Below, piece by piece: positions 1-7,719 of a stretch of 64,000 nt of DNA (its first letter is position 1; the number at the start of each line of letters is the position of its first letter). The stretch comes from CAJCJE01 sp035948315 (GTDB taxonomy: Bacteria; Actinomycetota; Actinomycetes; Mycobacteriales; Pseudonocardiaceae): assembly GCA_035948315.1 (NCBI GenBank), contig DASZJG010000095.1, forward strand, positions 124,001 to 188,000, written 5' to 3'. A program made the translations under genes and the position numbers. The notes under the pieces were generated by a model, which saw only the letters and a list, made by a program, of their open reading frames with translations, ran no database searches and was not told the origin of the DNA.

Positions 1-326
1 GCGGCGCGGAAGCGGCCCATCAGGTCGCTGTCGTGCCGGGCGCGAATCCCGTTCAGCGCGCGGGAGCCGAAGTTGAACTCGACGCCCTCGGCCATCGGAC
101 CGTCCTTGAGCAGGAACGGCACCCCGCCGAACGGACCGTCCTCGGCGTGCGCGAGCGCGGTGTCGAACAGTGGCTGCGCCAGCCCGTTCAGCACCGCGTT
201 CGCCGCGCCGATCGCGTCCCGCGCCACGGTTTCCACCTCGGCCGCGCTGACCTCGCCGCGCGCGATCAGCTCACGCAACGCGGTCGCGTCCAGCCTTGCG
301 TATTCGCTCAGTTCCACGCCGTGCAC
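1..326 (-). CDS. Amidase signature family protein (N-terminal part, cut by window edge)
   Basis: The first 108 codons of a gene that runs off the left edge. The translated start VHGVELSEYARLDA leads to GGVPFLLKDGPMAEG near residue 70. This is the region around the first catalytic lysine (GVPFLLKD) of the amidase signature (Ser-Ser-Lys) hydrolases. The rest of the core, with the two serines, lies outside the window, so the substrate cannot be judged; 6-aminohexanoate cyclic dimer hydrolase-like amidases start in this way. The GTG start at 326 has no clear ribosome binding site, and GTG at 317 is an alternative. It lies 52 bases downstream of the thiolase on the same strand and may be co-transcribed with it. 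Confidence 0.8.
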   Translation of the reverse strand, partial: MHGVELSEYARLDATALRELIARGEVSAAEVETVARDAIGAANAVLNGLAQPLFDTALAHAEDGPFGGVPFLLKDGPMAEGVEFNFGSRALNGIRARHDSDLMGRFRA

Positions 327-378
327 GCTGGCAGAGTGAGGCCGAGCGGTCCAGCGATATTCCGGTGGGCGGGTCGGC

Positions 379-1560
379 TCAGCCCAGGCGCTCGATGATG
401 GTGGCGTTGGCCAGGCCGCCCGCCTCGCACATGGTCTGTAGCCCGTAGCGGCCGCCGGTCTGTTCGAGGACGGAGAGCAGGGTGGTCATCAGCCGGGCGC
501 CGCTCGCGCCGAGCGGGTGGCCGATCGCGGTCGCGCCGCCGTTGACGTTCACCTTCGCCGGGTCCGCGCCGGTCTCGGCCAGCCAGGACAGCACCACGCT
601 GGTGAACGCCTCGTTGACCTCGAAGGCGTCGATGTCGGCGAGGCTCAGGCCGCTGCGCCGCAACACCTTCTGCGTCGCCGGGATGATGCCGGTGAGCATG
701 TAGAGCGGGTCGTCGCCGACGACGGCGAAGCTGTGCAGCCGGGCGCGTGGGCGCAGGCCGAGCCGCTTCGCGGTCTCCTCGGAGGCGATCAGCACGGCGG
801 CCGAGCCGTCGTTGACCGGCGAGGAGTTGCCGGCGGTGATCTTCCAGTCCAGGTCGGGGAAGCGCTGCGCCCAGTGGTCGGCGGCGAACGCGGGCCGCAG
901 GCCGGCGAGCACCTCGACGGTGGTGCTCGGCCGGACCGACTCGTCGGTCTCCAGCTGGTTGGTGCCGGTCTTGAGCGGGGCGACCTCGCCGTCGAACCGG
1001 CCGTCCGCCCAGGCGGCTGCCGCGCGCTGGTGGCTGGTGGCGGCGAACTCGTCGAGCTGCGTCCGGGACAGCTGCCAGCGCTGCGCGATGAGTTCGGCGC
1101 TGATGCCCTGCGGCACCAGGCCCTCCGGGTAGCGGGCGGCGACGCCGGGGCCGGTGAAATCCTTGCCGGCGAACTGGCTGCCGATCGGGATCCGGCTCAT
1201 CGACTCCACACCGGAGGCGATGACCAGGTCGTACGCGCCGCTGATGACGCCCTGCGCGGCGAAGTGGATCGCCTGCTGGCTGCTGCCGCACTGCCGGTCC
1301 ACGGTGACCGCCGGCACCGACTCGGGCAGTCCGGCCGCGAGCGCCGCCCACCGGGCGGTGTTGCCGCTCTGCTCGCCGATCTGGCCGACCGCGCCGCTGA
1401 TCACGTCGTCGATCAGGTTCGGATCGACGCCGGTCCGTTCGACCAGCGTCCGGATCGCGTGTGCGTGCAGGTCGACCGGGTGCACCCCGGCCAGCGCGCC
1501 GTTCGGCTTGCCCTTGCCGATCGGCGTGCGCACTGCGTCGATGATGACCGCGTCTGGCAT
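379..1560 (-). CDS. Acetyl-CoA acyltransferase (thiolase), FadA6-like
   Basis: A thiolase of 393 residues, normal length for the family. It would cleave beta-ketoacyl-CoA or condense acyl-CoAs in the cytoplasm. All catalytic elements are visible: the nucleophile Cys91 in VDRQCGSSQQAI, the NEAF motif, the histidine in GGATAIGHPLGASGARL, and the second cysteine in TMCEAGGLANATIIERL near residue 378. The CEAGG/CEGGG style ending and overall sequence resemble the actinobacterial FadA6 group linked to steroid ring breakdown. No other steroid genes are present, so the substrate is unknown. The ATG at 1560 follows AAAGGGGTGCTGTG. An in-frame extension to 1626 was rejected because it overlaps the palindromic control region. 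Confidence 0.92.
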   Translation of the reverse strand: MPDAVIIDAVRTPIGKGKPNGALAGVHPVDLHAHAIRTLVERTGVDPNLIDDVISGAVGQIGEQSGNTARWAALAAGLPESVPAVTVDRQCGSSQQAIHFAAQGVISGAYDLVIASGVESMSRIPIGSQFAGKDFTGPGVAARYPEGLVPQGISAELIAQRWQLSRTQLDEFAATSHQRAAAAWADGRFDGEVAPLKTGTNQLETDESVRPSTTVEVLAGLRPAFAADHWAQRFPDLDWKITAGNSSPVNDGSAAVLIASEETAKRLGLRPRARLHSFAVVGDDPLYMLTGIIPATQKVLRRSGLSLADIDAFEVNEAFTSVVLSWLAETGADPAKVNVNGGATAIGHPLGASGARLMTTLLSVLEQTGGRYGLQTMCEAGGLANATIIERLG

Positions 1561-1614
1561 CACAGCACCCCTTTGTCCTTGTGCCATACCGTTACTTCCG
1601 TTGTACGCTGGCGG

Positions 1615-1629
1615 GTTGTGAAACACAAC
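1615..1629. promoter_or_regulatory. 15-bp perfect palindrome upstream of the thiolase gene
   Basis: GTTGTG-aaa-CACAAC is a perfect inverted repeat 55 bases upstream of the thiolase start. It is flanked by CGTTAC (1590-1595) and GTAACG (1636-1641). It looks like an operator for a dimeric repressor, but no regulator gene lies directly beside it and the family of the regulator is unknown. Confidence 0.45.
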
Positions 1630-1652
1630 TGACGAGTAACGTGGCCGTCATC

Positions 1653-1682
1653 ACCGGAAGTCGCCGGACGTCACCGGAACCT
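1653..1682. repeat. Three direct decamer repeats with one-helical-turn period
   Basis: ACCGGAAGTC, GCCGGACGTC and ACCGGAACCT follow one another with an exact 10-base period. They sit between the thiolase palindrome and the small membrane protein start at 1746. Phased direct repeats of this kind can be sites for OmpR/PhoP-type regulators. Chance is possible in such GC-rich DNA. Confidence 0.3.
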
Positions 1683-1745
1683 GTGCGGAAGCTGAGCGTT
1701 CATCTCGACTGGCAACCCCGGCGCGGGGTCGGGCGTCTCCCGAAC

Positions 1746-2045
1746 ATGACCACGTACCGCCTGAACAACGGTCGGAGCACGGCAGCCGGTCTGGTGAACC
1801 TGGTCGGCACGGTGCTCGCCCTGATCCTGGTCGCGCACATCGTGTTCCGGTTCGCGAATGCCTGGCCGGGCAACGCGTTCGTCAACTGGGTCGCGTCCAC
1901 GTCGGACGTGATCGGCCTGTGGTTCACGCACCTGTTCAACACCGGCGACCCGACCTTCACCATCGTGCTCGACTACGGCCTCGCCGCCGTGTTCTGGTTG
2001 CTGGCGACCGGAATCATCGCCAGCCTGCTGCGCAGCGTCGGCTAG
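1746..2045 (+). CDS. Small hypothetical membrane protein
   Basis: A 99-residue protein, MTTYRLNNGRSTAAGLVNL onwards, that I do not recognise. Two hydrophobic segments are clear: about residues 15-33 (LVNLVGTVLALILVAHIVF) and about 75-95 (LDYGLAAVFWLLATGIIAS). A polar loop of about 40 residues lies between them, so it should be a two-helix membrane protein. The ATG at 1746 is preferred because the reading frame upstream has no family-like sequence; the ribosome binding site is weak. The gene is divergent from the thiolase. Its stop overlaps the stop of the convergent SnoaL-like gene by 4 bases. Confidence 0.6.
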   Translation: MTTYRLNNGRSTAAGLVNLVGTVLALILVAHIVFRFANAWPGNAFVNWVASTSDVIGLWFTHLFNTGDPTFTIVLDYGLAAVFWLLATGIIASLLRSVG

Positions 2046-2455
2046 TCGCGGTGCACGCCGGACAGCGGCACGCGGCGGGCGGTGATGCGCCGGTGGCTGA
2101 TCCGCCAGCCGTCGGCGGTGCGGATGACCACGTCGTCGTAGGTGGCGCTGCCGGCGCGGCCGTTGCCCATGATCGCGATGCCCTTCGACCGCGCGTGCAC
2201 CTCGTCCGGGCCGACCGGCGTCAACACGATGTTCGTGATGGTGTGCGCGACCGGGTTGTCGTCGCCGATCTCGTTGGCCAGGGCGCGGATCTGCGCGTAG
2301 CCGGTGACCGTGTCCATGCCGACGCCGGTCAGGTCGTAGACGACGTCCTCGGTGAACAGTCCGAGCATCGCGTCGAAGTCGCCGTCGTCGGCGTGGTGGC
2401 CGTGCAGGTTGATCAGATCGGTGATCGCGATCCGGTCGTCGATGTCCAGCGTCAT
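2042..2455 (-). CDS. SnoaL-like / NTF2-fold family protein
   Basis: A 137-residue protein with the typical single-domain cone fold sequence: an N-terminal helix (DDRIAITDLINLHGHHADDGDFDAML), then LFTEDVVYDLTG, and a final strand pair WRISHRRITARRV. Members include polyketide cyclases, dehydratases and many small-molecule-binding proteins, so the activity cannot be named. The ATG follows GGGAGAGGCTGGC. The upstream side carries two strong palindromes (2477-2488 and 2508-2522). The divergent neighbour is a flavin monooxygenase pair, which may share a substrate pathway. Confidence 0.8.
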   Translation of the reverse strand: MTLDIDDRIAITDLINLHGHHADDGDFDAMLGLFTEDVVYDLTGVGMDTVTGYAQIRALANEIGDDNPVAHTITNIVLTPVGPDEVHARSKGIAIMGNGRAGSATYDDVVIRTADGWRISHRRITARRVPLSGVHRD

Positions 2456-2476
2456 GCCAGCCTCTCCCGATTAAAT

Positions 2477-2522
2477 GGGGAACTCCCCGTTTCGCTCGAA
2501 CCTTAACGGGGAGGTCCTCCCC
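2477..2522. promoter_or_regulatory. Two palindromic operator-like boxes
   Basis: GGGGA-ac-TCCCC (2477-2488) and GGGGAGG-t-CCTCCCC (2508-2522) lie 22-67 bases upstream of the SnoaL-like gene. Their centres are about 33 bases apart, near three helical turns. They share GGGGA/TCCCC half-sites, which fits cooperative binding of one dimeric regulator. The TetR protein encoded at 4352 is a candidate; this is inference. Confidence 0.45.
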
Positions 2523-2659
2523 TTGCAATAAAAAGCACTGCTGCAACCGAGGTCCGGGTCACAGTGCGGGCACCCGGTGGAATAGCGCTGCGGAGGAGGT
2601 AGTTGAATCGGCAATGAGATAGTCAATATTGGTGACCATCAAGACGGTGAGGGGTTCAC

Positions 2660-3745
2660 ATGCAGTTCGGAATCTTCTCGGTTGGCGACGTGACGCCCGA
2701 CCCCACCACGGGCCACGAGCCGACCGAGCACGAGCGCATCAAGGCCATGGTCACGATCGCGCGGAAGGCCGAAGAGGTCGGCTTGGACGTGTTCGCCACC
2801 GGTGAGCACCACAACCCGCCGTTCGTGCCGTCCTCGCCGACCACCATGCTCGGCTACGTCGCCGCGAAGACGGATCGGCTGATCCTGTCCACGTCGACCA
2901 CGCTGATCACCACGAACGACCCGGTGAAGATCGCCGAGGACTTCGCGATGCTCCAGCACATCGCCGACGGCCGGGTCGACCTGATGATGGGGCGCGGCAA
3001 CACCGGGCCGGTGTATCCGTGGTTCGGCCAGGACATCCGCCAGGGCATCCCGCTGGCCATCGAGAACTACGCGCTGCTGCACCGGTTGTGGCGCGAGGAC
3101 GTGGTCGACTGGCAGGGCAAGTTCCGCACGCCGTTGCAGGGCTTCACGTCCACGCCGCGTCCGCTGGACGACGTGCCGCCGTTCGTCTGGCACGGGTCGA
3201 TCCGCTCGCCGGAGATCGCCGAGCAGGCCGCGTACTACGGCGACGGGTTCTTCGCGAACAACATTTTCTGGCCTGTCGGCCACTTCCAGCGGCTGATCGA
3301 GCTGTACCGGCGGCGCTTCGAGCACTACGGCCACGGCACCGCCGAGCAGGCCATCGTCGGTCTGGGCGGCCAGGTGTTCATGCGGAAGAACTCGCAGGAC
3401 GCGATCCGGGAGTTCCGGCCCTACTTCGACAACGCGCCGGTCTACGGACACGGGCCGTCGCTGGAGGACTTCATGGCGCAGACGCCGCTGACCGTGGGCA
3501 GCCCGCAGCAGGTCATCGAGCGGACCCTGGAATTCCGTGACTACTTCGGCGATTACCAGCGCCAGCTGTTCCTGATGGACCACGCGGGCCTGCCGCTCAA
3601 GACCGTGCTGGAACAGCTGGACCTGCTCGGCGAGGAGGTCGTTCCGGTGCTGCGCAAGGAGTTCGCCGCGCTGCGCGCTCCCGGCGTGCCGGACGCGCCC
3701 ACCCACGCTTCGCTCAAAGCCACCAGGGAGCTGGTCACGTCATGA
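2660..3745 (+). CDS. LLM-class flavin-dependent monooxygenase, CE1758-like
   Basis: A 361-residue luciferase-like monooxygenase (TIM barrel) that would use reduced FMN and O2. The start MQFGIFSVGDVTPDP, the segment VFATGEHHNPPFVPSSPT and RVDLMMGRGNTGPVYPWFG match the actinobacterial LLM subfamily that is normally paired with an FMN reductase of the CE1759 type. Exactly such a reductase follows with a 4-base ATGA overlap, so the two should work as oxygenase and flavin supplier. The ATG follows GAGGGG with good spacing. The organic substrate is unknown. A TetR gene completes the operon. Confidence 0.9.
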   Translation: MQFGIFSVGDVTPDPTTGHEPTEHERIKAMVTIARKAEEVGLDVFATGEHHNPPFVPSSPTTMLGYVAAKTDRLILSTSTTLITTNDPVKIAEDFAMLQHIADGRVDLMMGRGNTGPVYPWFGQDIRQGIPLAIENYALLHRLWREDVVDWQGKFRTPLQGFTSTPRPLDDVPPFVWHGSIRSPEIAEQAAYYGDGFFANNIFWPVGHFQRLIELYRRRFEHYGHGTAEQAIVGLGGQVFMRKNSQDAIREFRPYFDNAPVYGHGPSLEDFMAQTPLTVGSPQQVIERTLEFRDYFGDYQRQLFLMDHAGLPLKTVLEQLDLLGEEVVPVLRKEFAALRAPGVPDAPTHASLKATRELVTS

Positions 3746-4344
3746 GGATCGCGGTTGTCACCGCTGGACTGTCGAACCCGTCCTCGACCCGCGTGCTCGC
3801 CGACGAGCTGGCGGCGGCGACCCGGCGCCGGCTCGGCGGTGCTGTCGAGGTCGATGTGATCGAGTTGCGCGAGCACGCGCACGCGCTGGTCGACAACCTG
3901 CTCGCCGGGTTCCCGAACGCGGCACTCAAGCACGCGATCGAGCAGGTCGGCTCGGCCGATGGTCTGATCGCGGTAACGCCGATCTTCACGGCCTCCTACA
4001 ACGCGCTGTTCAAGGCGTTCTTCGACGTCCTGGACAAGGACGCGATCGTGGGCCTGCCGGTGCTGATCGGTGCGACCGGCGGCAGCGAACGGCACTCGCT
4101 CGCACTGGATCACGCGCTGCGCCCGCTGTTCGGCTACCTGCGGGCCGTCGTCGTGCCGACCGGGGTCTACGCGGCCTCCGCCGACTTCGGCGCGCGCGGC
4201 GGCGACACCGCGGGCCTGGCCGTTCGGATCGAGCGGGCGGCCGACGAGTTCGCCGCGCTGATCCGGGCAGACCTGCGCAAACCCCTCGACGACCCGTACG
4301 CGGACGTCGTGCCGTTCGAGGCGCTGCTGAACAACGCTGGATAA
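3742..4344 (+). CDS. NAD(P)H-dependent FMN reductase, LLM partner (CE1759-like)
   Basis: A 200-residue flavodoxin-fold reductase, MRIAVVTAGLSNPSSTR at the N-terminus with the SNPSSTR phosphate-binding loop. Further on come GLIAVTPIFTASYNALFKAFFDVLD and a GATGGSERHSLALDHALRPLF stretch typical of NADPH-dependent FMN reductases. It should provide reduced FMN to the monooxygenase encoded just upstream. The start overlaps that gene's stop (ATGA), indicating translational coupling. Seven bases after its stop begins the TetR gene. Confidence 0.9.
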   Translation: MRIAVVTAGLSNPSSTRVLADELAAATRRRLGGAVEVDVIELREHAHALVDNLLAGFPNAALKHAIEQVGSADGLIAVTPIFTASYNALFKAFFDVLDKDAIVGLPVLIGATGGSERHSLALDHALRPLFGYLRAVVVPTGVYAASADFGARGGDTAGLAVRIERAADEFAALIRADLRKPLDDPYADVVPFEALLNNAG

Positions 4345-4351
4345 TGGCCCG

Positions 4352-4954
4352 GTGACCACCTCGACCGGGGGCTACCTGAAGGGGCGAATCCGCCGCGACG
4401 ACATCATCACCGCGGCGGCCGCCCTCTACGGCGAGGTCGGCTACCACGGCGCCTCGCTGCGCGAGATCGCGAAGCGGGTCGGCATCACGCACGCCGGCCT
4501 GCTCTACTACTTTCCGACCAAGGAAGCCCTGCTCGCGGCCGTGCTCGAACGCCGCGACGCGGAGGATTCGGCGCGCGAGCAGCTGCACGGCTCGCCCGGT
4601 CTGGACATGATGCGCCGGTTCATCACGCTGGCCGAGCACAACGTGCGCCATCCCGGCATCGTCGACCTGTACAGCAGGCTCGCCGCCGAGGCGATGGCGC
4701 GGGACCACCCGGCGCACGACTACTTCGTGCGGCACTACCGGCGGGCCTACGACGACGTGCGGGAGTCGTTCGAGGTCATGGCCGGACGCGGCGAACTCCG
4801 GGAGGGGATCGATCCCGGGCTCGCCGCGCTGTCGTTCATCGCGTTGATGGACGGCTTGCAGGTGCAGTGGCTGACCATGCCGGCGGCGGTCGATCTGGTC
4901 GCCTCCGTCCGGTTCTACCTGGAGAACCTGCTCGCCGTCCCCCTCGACGTCTAG
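4352..4954 (+). CDS. TetR/AcrR family transcriptional regulator
   Basis: A 200-residue regulator starting at GTG. The N-terminal helix-turn-helix is clear: RDDIITAAAALYGEVGYHGASLREIAKRVGITHAGLLYYFPTKEALLAAVL (about residues 15-65). The remainder is the all-helical ligand-binding domain. It is the third gene of the flavin monooxygenase operon and probably controls that operon in response to its substrate. Its likely targets are the palindromes at 2477-2522 or a site nearer 2640, but neither is proven. The stop overlaps the stop of the convergent oxidoreductase by 4 bases. Confidence 0.9.
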   Translation: MTTSTGGYLKGRIRRDDIITAAAALYGEVGYHGASLREIAKRVGITHAGLLYYFPTKEALLAAVLERRDAEDSAREQLHGSPGLDMMRRFITLAEHNVRHPGIVDLYSRLAAEAMARDHPAHDYFVRHYRRAYDDVRESFEVMAGRGELREGIDPGLAALSFIALMDGLQVQWLTMPAAVDLVASVRFYLENLLAVPLDV

Positions 4955-6057
4955 ACGGTCCGCGCGTACGGATCCCAGTCCGCCGGCAGCGCGGGCGGCA
5001 CCGCCACCGTGCTCTGCACCTCGACCGCGTGGCCGAGCGCGATCGACTCCTCGATCGCCAGCATCGCGTCCAGCACGTGGTAGGCCAGCTCGCCCGAGGC
5101 CCGTTCCGGCACGTCCGCCCGGATCGCCCGCGCCAGCTCCAGCGCGCCCGTGCCACGCTGCGCCTCGTGGCCGACCGGTGTCAGCTCGACGGGTTCCTCG
5201 ACACCGCGCAGGTGCAGCGTGGTCGCGCCGTCGAAGCGGTTCGGATCGGGCAGCACGGCCGTGCCCTCGGTGCCGGTGATCTCCACGAAACCGGTGCGCA
5301 CCAACGCCGAATCGAAGCTCAGCACGACCTGGGCCGAACCGCCGCGCTCGAACTGGATCAGCGCGGTCACCGTGGTCGGCACGGTCACCGCGAACTCGGT
5401 GCCCGCCCTCGGCCCGGACCCGATCACCCGCGTCTCGCGCGCGCGACCGCCGGTGCCGGTGACCTTGGCGATCGGGCCGAACAGCTGGATCAGCTCGGTC
5501 AGGTAGTACGGCCCGATGTCCAGCAGCGGCCCACCGCCCGCCTGGAACAGGAATTCCGGTGCGGGATGCCAGCTTTCCGGACCGGGCGTCTGGAAGATGG
5601 TCAGCCCGGTGCGCACCTCGCCGATGCGGCCAGCGTCGATCGCGCGCCGCGCGGTCTGCAATCCCGCGCCCAGCACGGTGTCCGGCGCGCTGGCCACCCG
5701 CAGGCCGCGTTCGGCCGCGCGATCGAGCAGTTTGCGGCCGGTCTGCCGGTCCATCGCGAGCGGCTTCTCCGCCCACACGCTCTTGCCCGCGTCCAACGCG
5801 GCCAGCCCCACGTCGACGTGCGCGGCCGGGATGGTCAGGTTGACCACGATCTCGATCTCGTCGTTGTCCAGCAGCTCCGCGACCGTGCCGGCGCCGGGCA
5901 CGTTGTGCTTGGCCGCCTGGGCCTTCGCGCGTTCGGTATCGAGATCGGCGACGGCGACCAGCGTGATGTCCGGGAAGGCGGCGAGGTTTTCCAGGTAGGT
6001 GTCGCTGATGAAACCCGCACCGACGATGCCGACACCGACCGGCCCGCTGCCGCTCAC
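4951..6057 (-). CDS. Gfo/Idh/MocA family NAD(P)-dependent oxidoreductase
   Basis: A 368-residue dehydrogenase with an N-terminal Rossmann domain (PVGVGIVGAGFISDTYLENLAAFP), the EKPLAMDR motif near residue 97 that carries the conserved lysine, and a C-terminal dimerisation domain with GGPLLDIGPYYLTELIQLFGP. Members oxidise sugars, inositols or related polyols. It is translationally coupled (ATGA) to an upstream sugar isomerase/epimerase-like gene, so the pair probably handles a carbohydrate or polyol. The exact substrate is not visible. Confidence 0.9.
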   Translation of the reverse strand: MSGSGPVGVGIVGAGFISDTYLENLAAFPDITLVAVADLDTERAKAQAAKHNVPGAGTVAELLDNDEIEIVVNLTIPAAHVDVGLAALDAGKSVWAEKPLAMDRQTGRKLLDRAAERGLRVASAPDTVLGAGLQTARRAIDAGRIGEVRTGLTIFQTPGPESWHPAPEFLFQAGGGPLLDIGPYYLTELIQLFGPIAKVTGTGGRARETRVIGSGPRAGTEFAVTVPTTVTALIQFERGGSAQVVLSFDSALVRTGFVEITGTEGTAVLPDPNRFDGATTLHLRGVEEPVELTPVGHEAQRGTGALELARAIRADVPERASGELAYHVLDAMLAIEESIALGHAVEVQSTVAVPPALPADWDPYARTV

Positions 6058-6785
6058 GCGGCCGCGCCCGACACGAAGGCGTAGCTGGCCTCGATGCCGG
6101 CGTAGATGTCGCCGGCGTACTCGTCGAACTCGATCACCCGCAGCGCGTTCGGCGCGGCCGCGAGCACCTCGGTCACCGGTACCTGGCCCTGGCCGGCCGG
6201 CACCTGGCCGGACGCGTCGGTGTTGAGGCCGCCGTCCTTGATGTGCAACGCCTTCACCCGCGCGCCGAGCCGCGTGAGCAGTGCCGGCGCGTTCTCGCCG
6301 CCCGCGGTCGCCCAGTAGGTGTCGACCTCCAGATCGACCTGCGGGTCGAGCGAATCGGCAAGCACCTCAAGGCCGCTGCGACCGTCGATCCTGGACTCCA
6401 GCTCCCACCAGTGGTTGTGGTAGCCGACCCGGACGCCGTGCTCGGCGGCGATCTTGGCGGCGGCGTTGAGGGCGTCGGCGGTGGCGGCGATGTCGCCCGC
6501 GGTCTGCCAGTGTTCGGCCCGCACCATCGGGTCGATGACCAGCCCGATGCCGAGTTCGGCCGCGGCGGCGAACACCGTGTGCTGATCGGCGCCGATCAGT
6601 CTGGCGTGCGCGGTCGGCGCGGTCAGTCCGTTGTCCGGCAGGCCGGTGCGCAGCGTGGCCAGGTTCTCCACCACGCCGTAGGGCTCGACCTGCGTGAAAC
6701 CGATCGTGGTCAGGGTGCGCAACACGTCGCCGGGATCTGCGGAGAACTTGTCGCGGACCGAATACAGCTGCACGGAGATGGTCAT
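6054..6785 (-). CDS. Sugar phosphate isomerase/epimerase-like TIM-barrel protein
   Basis: A 243-residue xylose-isomerase-like TIM barrel. Metal and substrate ligands of the family are visible: VGYHNHWWELE, DLEVDTYWATAGG and KALHIKDG, then IEFDEYAGD near the end. It begins MTISVQLYSVRDKFS, the usual start of this family. No ribosome binding site is evident, and the upstream AT-rich stretch suggests a very short leader. The gene is the first of a two-gene operon with a Gfo/Idh/MocA oxidoreductase. Confidence 0.88.
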   Translation of the reverse strand: MTISVQLYSVRDKFSADPGDVLRTLTTIGFTQVEPYGVVENLATLRTGLPDNGLTAPTAHARLIGADQHTVFAAAAELGIGLVIDPMVRAEHWQTAGDIAATADALNAAAKIAAEHGVRVGYHNHWWELESRIDGRSGLEVLADSLDPQVDLEVDTYWATAGGENAPALLTRLGARVKALHIKDGGLNTDASGQVPAGQGQVPVTEVLAAAPNALRVIEFDEYAGDIYAGIEASYAFVSGAAA

Positions 6786-6795
6786 AGCAGATTTT

Positions 6796-6807
6796 TACCA
6801 CTCGGTA
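6796..6807. promoter_or_regulatory. TACC-N4-GGTA operator-like palindrome
   Basis: TACC-actc-GGTA is centred about 16 bases upstream of the isomerase start, inside an otherwise rare AT-rich stretch, so it would overlap the promoter. TACC/GGTA half-sites are common in TetR-family operators. A TetR gene ends 44 bases away, but that protein has better candidate sites at 8944-8976. Confidence 0.35.
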
Positions 6808-6850
6808 GAAATTGATGCCAGGCTTTACCGCACTTACAGAAAGGTGGTTG

Positions 6851-7522
6851 TCAGTCCTTGCCGAAGAACGCGATCCACATACCGCACACCGCGGTCACCA
6901 GATGCTCGCCCAGCTTGCGCCAGGACTGTTCGGCCGCGCTCGCCGGAATCCGGCCGTGCGCGAGGTCGTACTCGAGTTCCGCGCACATGTGCACGACCAG
7001 CTGGCGGATCATGGTCGCCAGCTGCGGCGCCAGCTCGCCGAAGGGATCGTGCCTGCGCGCGCCCGGCAGCTCGCGCAGCAGCCGGATGGACTGACTGTCC
7101 ATGTGCGACTGGAGGGCGTAGTCGCGCAGGCTCGGCTCGACCTGCACCTGCGCGTTGAACCGGGCGTGCCAGGACGGGGTGCCCAGGTCGAGCTGGTGCA
7201 GCACGGTCGGCAGCACCGCGCAGGACATCCGGTCCCGCAGGGAGACCTCGGGCCGGTCGGTCAGCGCGGCCAGCATGGCCATCCGATGCCGGTCGACCGG
7301 GCCGATGTGCCGGGCGATGACGGCCTTGATCAGCTCGTCCCGGTTGCTGAAGTGGTACTGCACGACGGACTTGTTGCGTTGACCGGCCGCGTCGCTGATC
7401 TGTCTGATCGAGACAGCCGCGAACCCGTGCTCGGCGTAGAGCCGCTCGGCGGCGTCCATCAGCTTGTCCATGGCGAGCTGGGCGCGGGGAGTCGGCGACG
7501 CGGCCGGTCTGAGTTCAGTCAT
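6851..7522 (-). CDS. TetR family transcriptional regulator of the P450 operon
   Basis: A 223-residue regulator with the DNA-binding helices at about residues 20-70: MDAAERLYAEHGFAAVSIRQISDAAG, then VVQYHFSNRDELIKAVI. The ATG at 7522 is chosen because it overlaps the ferredoxin stop by 4 bases (ATGA); an upstream in-frame start would invade the ferredoxin gene. It is the last gene of a P450-ferredoxin-TetR operon, so autoregulation through the paired boxes at 8944-8976 is likely. Confidence 0.9.
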   Translation of the reverse strand: MTELRPAASPTPRAQLAMDKLMDAAERLYAEHGFAAVSIRQISDAAGQRNKSVVQYHFSNRDELIKAVIARHIGPVDRHRMAMLAALTDRPEVSLRDRMSCAVLPTVLHQLDLGTPSWHARFNAQVQVEPSLRDYALQSHMDSQSIRLLRELPGARRHDPFGELAPQLATMIRQLVVHMCAELEYDLAHGRIPASAAEQSWRKLGEHLVTAVCGMWIAFFGKD

Positions 7523-7719
7523 TCCATCAGATGTATCGCGGAGGTCGGGCACGCCGCGGCGGCGGCGCGTACCGCATCGTAATCCGCGTCAGCCGGTTCG
7601 GTGGTCAGAGCCACCACAATCCCGTCGTCGCGCTGGTCGAACACGGCGGGCGCGGTCAGCGCGCACAGCCCGCTGCCGCAGCAGACCTCCTGGTCCACGG
7701 CGACCTGCAAGCCGCTCAC
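7519..7719 (-). CDS. [3Fe-4S] ferredoxin of the P450 system
   Basis: A 66-residue ferredoxin with EVCCGSGLCALTAPAVFDQ (Cys13 and Cys19) and the C-terminal ACPTSAIHL (Cys57-Pro), the pattern of single-cluster 3Fe-4S ferredoxins that serve actinomycete cytochromes P450. The GTG start sits in a GTGA overlap with the P450 stop, and the stop overlaps the TetR start, so all three genes are translationally coupled. It should pass electrons from a ferredoxin reductase encoded elsewhere to the P450. Confidence 0.93.
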   Translation of the reverse strand: MSGLQVAVDQEVCCGSGLCALTAPAVFDQRDDGIVVALTTEPADADYDAVRAAAAACPTSAIHLME

